Assembly: GCA_003135495.1 (NCBI GenBank)
Contig: PLBX01000238.1
Span: 1-9,355, forward strand
Length of the DNA stretch: 9,355 nucleotides
From: Acidobacteriaceae bacterium
GTDB taxonomy: Bacteria > Acidobacteriota > Terriglobia > Terriglobales > Acidobacteriaceae
Direction of reading: 5' to 3'
The notes beneath the pieces were generated by a model. That model was not told the DNA's origin and did not search any database. It saw only the letters and a list, made by a program, of their open reading frames with translations. Position numbers and translations under genes: made by a program. Shown in pieces: positions 5,901 through 9,355 of the stretch (positions are counted from its first letter, which is position 1; each line of letters begins with the position of its first letter).

Positions 5901-6707
5901 ATGGAGCTTGGGTTTCCGGTGGTTACGGTGGCCATCATTATTTTGGTTATTTATGCGCTCAGCTCCATCAAGATTCTGGCGGAGTATGAGCGCGGGGTTA
6001 TTTTTCGGCTGGGGCGCCTGATGGGGCATGCCAAGGGGCCGGGCGTGGCGTTGGTGTTTAGTCCCATTGACCGGATGGTGCGGGTTTCGCTGCGGCAGGA
6101 GGCGCTGGAGGTTCCTCCGCAGGACATTATTACTCGCGACAACGTGACGCTGAAGGTGAATGCGGTTATTTTTCTGCGGGTGATCGATCCGAATAAGGCG
6201 GTGGTCGAGGTTTCGAACTACGTGTACCAGACGTCGCAATTTGCGCAGACAACTTTGCGGTCGGTGCTGGGCGAGCAGGAACTCGATGAATTGCTGGCGC
6301 ATCGCGACAAAATCAATTTGCGGCTGCAGAGCATTCTCGATCAGCACACGGCGCCGTGGGGCGTGAAGGTGGCGAACGTTGAGGTGAAGCAGGTGGATAT
6401 GCCGGAGTCGATGTTGCGGGCGATGGCGAAGCAGGCGGAGGCGGAGCGCGAGAAGCGGTCGAAAATTATTCATGCGGAGGGCGAATTCTCGGCGGCGCAG
6501 CGACTGGTGGATGCGGCGCATTTGCTGTCGACGGAACCGGCTAGCATTCAGCTGCGTTATTTGCAGACGCTGACGGAAATCGGAGTGGAGAAAAATACTA
6601 CGGTGGTGTTTCCGGTGCCGATTGATTTCTTCTCGGGGATGCAGAAGTTGCTGGGCGGGGGCGCGGGAGCGAGTGTTCCGGCGGCTCCGGGAGAAGCGAA
6701 AGGTTAG
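5901..6707 (+). CDS. Slipin/stomatin-family SPFH (band 7) membrane protein
   Basis: This is a membrane-anchored scaffold protein of the SPFH family, 268 aa. Residues 5-23 form an N-terminal hydrophobic anchor ([19 protein letters not shown]). The band 7 domain follows, with [13 protein letters not shown] (28-40), [12 protein letters not shown] (46-57), [20 protein letters not shown] (71-90) and a helical coiled-coil-prone part, [20 protein letters not shown] (171-190). [17 protein letters not shown] and [11 protein letters not shown] are classic slipin motifs. The C-terminus is Gly/Ala/Pro-rich. Length and motifs match full bacterial slipins, which oligomerise at the membrane and often partner an NfeD-type protein or membrane protease; no NfeD gene is visible here. 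The next gene starts 18 nt after its stop, so the two are probably co-transcribed. Codons favour G-ending bases, unlike the C-ending preference of the Pot genes. Confidence 0.92.
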   Translation: MELGFPVVTVAIIILVIYALSSIKILAEYERGVIFRLGRLMGHAKGPGVALVFSPIDRMVRVSLRQEALEVPPQDIITRDNVTLKVNAVIFLRVIDPNKAVVEVSNYVYQTSQFAQTTLRSVLGEQELDELLAHRDKINLRLQSILDQHTAPWGVKVANVEVKQVDMPESMLRAMAKQAEAEREKRSKIIHAEGEFSAAQRLVDAAHLLSTEPASIQLRYLQTLTEIGVEKNTTVVFPVPIDFFSGMQKLLGGGAGASVPAAPGEAKG

Positions 6708-6725
6708 AGTTAGAACTCATTTTTT

Positions 6726-7394
6726 ATGGCGACGGCGCAGCAGGACACGGAGATCACACTTGGCACGGGACGGATGCTGGCGATTTTTTTCACGCTGGTG
6801 CTGGTGTGCGCGTTTTTCTTTTCGATCGGCTTCTCGCTCGGTCGCAGAACTTCGATGGCGGTGGGAAGCACGTTGCTGAGCGTGCCTGCTAACACGGTGG
6901 TGCGGCCGATGGGGCCTAAGAATAATGGAGGCACTCCGGCGGCGCAGGCGGGAGATTTCAGTTTCTATAAGGCGGTCGGCGAGAAGAATACCGATGCGGC
7001 GCTGACACCGGTGGATAGCAAGAGTAAAGATGCGACGGCGGGGGCGTCATCGTCGTCGTCATCATCCTCGCCATCGTCATCCTCATCAATAACGAGCGGC
7101 GATGCAGCGACCAAGCCTGCGGGGGATGCCGGGAATGGTGCGTCCAGTGCCGCGGCGGCGGTGCCTGCCAGCGGCACTTATTATGTGCAGGTGGCGGCGG
7201 TGACACGGCAGGAGGACGCGGACTCGCTGGTTGAAGCTTTGAAGAAGAAGCAGTATCCCGGGGTCGCAGCCAGTAATAATTCCGGCGACAAGTTCTATCA
7301 CGTGCAAGTGGGGCCGTATGGCGACCTCAAAGAAGCGGAAGCGATGAAGGCGCGGCTGATTGGGGATGGGTACAATCCGATTGTGAAGAAATAA
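6726..7394 (+). CDS. SPOR-domain inner-membrane protein
   Basis: This 222-aa bitopic envelope protein has a short cytoplasmic N-terminus, one membrane helix (about 17-38, MLAIFFTLVLVCAFFFSIGF), a long low-complexity linker (about 42-147) and a C-terminal SPOR domain (150-222). The SPOR region shows YYVQVAAVTRQEDADSLVEA and FYHVQVGPYGDLKEAEAMKA, the usual two repeats. SPOR domains bind denuded peptidoglycan, often at the division septum, so a role in cell division or wall remodelling is likely. The linker has a near-pure Ser run (108-121, nucleotides 7047-7088) built of TCA/TCG/TCC codons. No clear Shine-Dalgarno precedes ATG 6726; translation may depend on reinitiation from the slipin gene 18 nt upstream. 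The domain call is firm; the process is inferred. Confidence 0.88.
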   Translation: MATAQQDTEITLGTGRMLAIFFTLVLVCAFFFSIGFSLGRRTSMAVGSTLLSVPANTVVRPMGPKNNGGTPAAQAGDFSFYKAVGEKNTDAALTPVDSKSKDATAGASSSSSSSSPSSSSSITSGDAATKPAGDAGNGASSAAAAVPASGTYYVQVAAVTRQEDADSLVEALKKKQYPGVAASNNSGDKFYHVQVGPYGDLKEAEAMKARLIGDGYNPIVKK

Positions 7395-7462
7395 GCTGCG
7401 AGCTACGGCTTCGAGCTGCGCGCTGTGAAGGCCTCAAATAAAGCTGCAACATTAAAAACGCA

Positions 7463-7546
7463 TGTCATCCTGAGCGAAGCGAAGACCTTATGTATTCTGC
7501 TGGCGTCGGCAAAATGCATAGGTCCTTCGCTTCGCTCAGGATGACA
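7463..7546. repeat. 84-nt near-perfect palindrome (inverted REP pair)
   Basis: The left arm (7463-7500) starts TGTCATCCTGAGCG. The right arm (7509-7546) ends CGCTCAGGATGACA. They pair along nearly the whole length, with one bulged base in each arm and two mismatch or wobble positions, around an 8-nt loop TGGCGTCG (7501-7508). The outer part of each arm is the same repeat as at 5583 and 5649; the inner part (TATGTATTCTGC against GCAAAATGCATA) pairs as well. It resembles a BIME/REPIN-type palindromic element. It lies between the SPOR gene and the ArsR gene, could stabilise the upstream message, and its right end holds the AGGA used by the next gene. Confidence 0.85.
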
Positions 7547-7549
7547 AGA

Positions 7550-7855
7550 ATGATTATGGCTGATGCGGCTCCCGATCTTGATCGATTTTTGCATGCTATT
7601 GCTGACCCGACGCGGCGGCGGATTTTGCATGCGCTTAAGGAAAAAGGCGGAAACTCGATTGGGAAGGAAACAGGGCTGTGCGCGGGCGATATTGAGGAGC
7701 GCGTGAAGTTATCGCAGCCTACGGTTTCGCATCACATGCGGATCCTGGAAAAAGCTAACGTAGTCGAAGCCAAGCGAGAAGGGCATTGGCGCTGGTATCG
7801 TCGCAATGAAAAATTGATTGCGGAGATGATGCGGGAACTGAAGATAGAATTATAG
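7550..7855 (+). CDS. ArsR-family winged-helix regulator
   Basis: This small cytoplasmic DNA-binding protein has 101 aa from ATG 7550. The ArsR fold is clear: FLHAIADPTRRRILHALKEK near the N-terminus, recognition region KLSQPTVSHHMRILEKANVV, and the wing EAKREGHWRWYRRNE. A single Cys (GLCAGDIEERV) sits near the usual metal-site helix, but the CxC-type pair of ArsR/SmtB sensors is absent, so it is more likely a non-metal or SdpR-like member. The Shine-Dalgarno AGGA (7538-7541) is 8 nt before ATG 7550 and belongs to the preceding palindrome; ATG 7556 is an alternative. An upstream in-frame ATG at 7490 only reads the repeat and is not used here. The target genes are unknown; no divergent or following partner gene is present on this strand. 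Confidence 0.85.
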   Translation: MIMADAAPDLDRFLHAIADPTRRRILHALKEKGGNSIGKETGLCAGDIEERVKLSQPTVSHHMRILEKANVVEAKREGHWRWYRRNEKLIAEMMRELKIEL

Positions 7856-7900
7856 GGAGCGGGTTCTGGCGTCCCGATTGACAGATCAAAGGTCGTAACG

Positions 7901-7951
7901 CGGGGGCTAAAGCCCTCGATTTGAGCCTCGAACGCGGCCCTGAAGGGCCGC
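7901..7951. repeat. Double-hairpin intergenic repeat
   Basis: Two hairpins lie in the gap between the convergent ArsR and kinase genes. The first pairs 7901-7907 with 7912-7918 (CGGGGGC, loop TAAA, GCCCTCG, one G-T wobble). The second is a perfect 7-bp stem, GCGGCCC (7934-7940) with GGGCCGC (7945-7951), loop TGAA, followed by TCTTTC. The second stem could act as a weak terminator for the ArsR transcript and, read the other way, for the kinase. The pair looks like another acidobacterial intergenic repeat type. Confidence 0.65.
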
Positions 7952-8069
7952 TCTTTCACGGTGCTGCGTAGTTCTCATTTGGTCGCCTGTGTCATATGGA
8001 CATGAGCGACGCCGCTCTTCTGCAGCGCTGCCAAGATTTTTTACAGTGATATTAATATTTTTTGGATTT

Positions 8070-9355
8070 CTAGGCGCCGGTGGCTGAAGCTTTTTCATCG
8101 GCCTTGTCTTGATCTTTAGCTTCTTTGTCTTCTGGGTCGTTACTTATATTTCTATCTCTTTCTTTCGCTGCATCGGTTTGGGCTGGGGTTGATGCATTGG
8201 GCGCGTGCTTGCCTTCGCGTTGGCTGAGCGTGCGCACGTGAGAGATGAGATCGGCGACTTCAAACGGCTTGGCCAATGATGGGACGCCGTGCTCCTGCAG
8301 GAAAGTTCGAGTCTCCTGATCAGTGCCGGTTGAGAATGTGAGGAGCAGACCTTTCTCGCATCCGGGATGGTTAAAGGCGAGCCAGTCATACATCTCTCGC
8401 GCAGTACACTCTCCGGGCATAATTCCGTTCATCACAACGACGTCGTAAGAACCGTTGGTGATTAGCTGCTTCGTGTCCTCGATACTCATGGAGGTAGTGA
8501 CTTCCGCGCCGGCGCCGACGAGGACATCGCGTTCGAATTCGAGCACGGCTTCTTCGTCCTCGACCAGCAAGACCCGGCCGGCGAGCACGTTTTCACGGCG
8601 AGTGGGGATCGCCGGGGTTTCGACTAATGCGGGCTTTTCGCTGGCCAGCAAGCGGATTTCGATGGTGGCTCCGCCTTCGTCGCGGTTGCGGGCTACGATT
8701 TCGCCGCCGTGTTCCTTGACGATGCCGTAGCAGATGCTGAGGCCGAGGCCAGTCCCTTTGCCGACTGACTTCGTGGTGTAGAAGGGATCGAAGATGCGGG
8801 TTGGATCTTTGAGGCCGGGACCGTTGTCATCGAATTCGACGCAGACGTAGGCATCTTTTGTAAAGACACGGACTTTCAGAATGCCGCTGCCGTTGCCCTC
8901 GACCATGGCATCGAGCGCGTTATTGATCACGTTCAGAAAGACCTGCTCCAATTGATGGGGATCGGCGACGACGGATGGAATCTGTTCGGGAAATTCGCGT
9001 TCCAGGGAGACGTTATTGACCTTGAGGTCGTACTCGCGAAGCGTGATTGATTCTTCGAGGATCTTGCGTAAATCCACTTCCTGTTTTTGCGGCTTACGCT
9101 GGCGCGCGAAAGATAAAAGATTCTGAACGACGCGATGGGTGCGCTGGGCCTGCTTGAAAAGCTTGCGGACGTAGTCGGTAGAACGGGCGTCAAGTCCCGC
9201 GCCTTCGAGCAACTGGGCATAGCCCAGGATGGCGGTGAGCGGATTGTTTAACTCGTGGGCTACGCCGGAAATAAGTTGTCCGACGGCCGACATCTTTTCG
9301 CTCTGCAGCAGCTGTTCCTGGGTCTTGCGCAGATCTTCGTAGGCGCGGCAGGTCT
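8070..9355 (-). CDS. Hybrid sensor histidine kinase with atypical receiver (5' part cut off)
   Basis: This is the C-terminal part of a two-component hybrid kinase. The frame stays open to the window edge (LRKTQEQLLQSEKMSAVGQL), so the sensor region and start lie outside; about 427 residues are visible. Counting from the internal Met at 9293: HisKA with phospho-accepting H13 in SGVAHELNNPL; a HATPase_c domain at about 105-215 with N-box (N121, N125), G1 box DNGPG (156-160), FDPFYTTK (168-175) and G2 box GKGTGLGLS (178-186). All kinase motifs are intact. A receiver domain follows (about 238-355) with acidic E245/D246/E247, K342 and T319/S321, but the expected phospho-Asp is N289 (DVVVMNGIMPG, codon AAC). 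The last 45 residues are a charged, Lys/Asp/Glu-rich tail. The stimulus and partner regulator are not visible. It is convergent with the ArsR gene. Confidence 0.92.
   Translation of the reverse strand, partial: TCRAYEDLRKTQEQLLQSEKMSAVGQLISGVAHELNNPLTAILGYAQLLEGAGLDARSTDYVRKLFKQAQRTHRVVQNLLSFARQRKPQKQEVDLRKILEESITLREYDLKVNNVSLEREFPEQIPSVVADPHQLEQVFLNVINNALDAMVEGNGSGILKVRVFTKDAYVCVEFDDNGPGLKDPTRIFDPFYTTKSVGKGTGLGLSICYGIVKEHGGEIVARNRDEGGATIEIRLLASEKPALVETPAIPTRRENVLAGRVLLVEDEEAVLEFERDVLVGAGAEVTTSMSIEDTKQLITNGSYDVVVMNGIMPGECTAREMYDWLAFNHPGCEKGLLLTFSTGTDQETRTFLQEHGVPSLAKPFEVADLISHVRTLSQREGKHAPNASTPAQTDAAKERDRNISNDPEDKEAKDQDKADEKASATGA

Noticed and set aside
5874..6521. 215-codon minus-strand open frame opposite the slipin gene
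   Set aside because: The Arg/His/Leu-rich sequence is the mirror of G-rich codons on the real gene; no domain is recognisable.
7490..7549. Upstream start for the ArsR gene
   Set aside because: The 20 extra codons lie inside the palindrome, giving SFASLRMT, a translated repeat; AGGA with 8-nt spacing supports ATG 7550.
7907..8098. 63-codon minus-strand open frame after the kinase stop
   Set aside because: It overlaps the kinase end and finishes within the double-hairpin repeat; no motif supports it.

Overview
The window most likely comes from a moderately GC-rich, Gram-negative-type bacterium, probably an Acidobacteriota (Terriglobia/Koribacter-like) genome. This rests on a lipoprotein signal, a SPOR-domain envelope protein, and intergenic hairpin repeats with cores such as GCCGGGTGCCCCA and TCATCCTGAGCG, which I remember as abundant in Acidobacteriota. 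The taxon is an inference from repeat style and protein flavour, not a search result.

Layout. Positions 96-5269 hold one co-directional transcription unit for a polyamine-type (Pot family) ABC importer. It begins with a good sigma70-like promoter whose -10 box sits inside a perfect 8-bp inverted repeat. The first gene is an unusual MerR + XRE + cupin regulator. It is followed by a PotD-like lipoprotein, a PotA-like ATPase with a low-complexity C-terminal tail, and PotB-like and PotC-like permeases. The genes are tightly packed (14 nt, about 50 nt, 1-nt overlap) except for a hairpin repeat before potA and a 154-nt repeat-bearing gap before potC. The regulator probably senses the transported amine or a related metabolite and controls its own operon, as PuuR-type cupin regulators do.

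Positions 5270-5900 are non-coding and packed with palindromic repeats: a variable-stem hairpin, a nested hairpin, two exact 33-nt direct copies and a degenerate tandem repeat. Downstream, 5901-7394 encodes a slipin/stomatin (SPFH) membrane protein and a SPOR-domain protein that look co-transcribed. An 84-nt near-perfect palindrome built from the same repeat family then lies directly against a small ArsR-type regulator (7550-7855) and appears to supply its Shine-Dalgarno sequence. After a double-hairpin repeat comes a minus-strand hybrid histidine kinase, cut by the window edge. Its C-terminal receiver domain has Asn in place of the phospho-accepting Asp.

Across the window the + strand changes from C-rich to G-rich near the end of potC and the repeat-rich gap, whatever the gene direction. 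That suggests a replication-strand or rearrangement boundary. The most interesting items are the three-domain regulator with its palindromic operator, the hairpin repeats whose stems differ but remain complementary, the palindrome that donates a ribosome binding site, and the Asn-substituted receiver.
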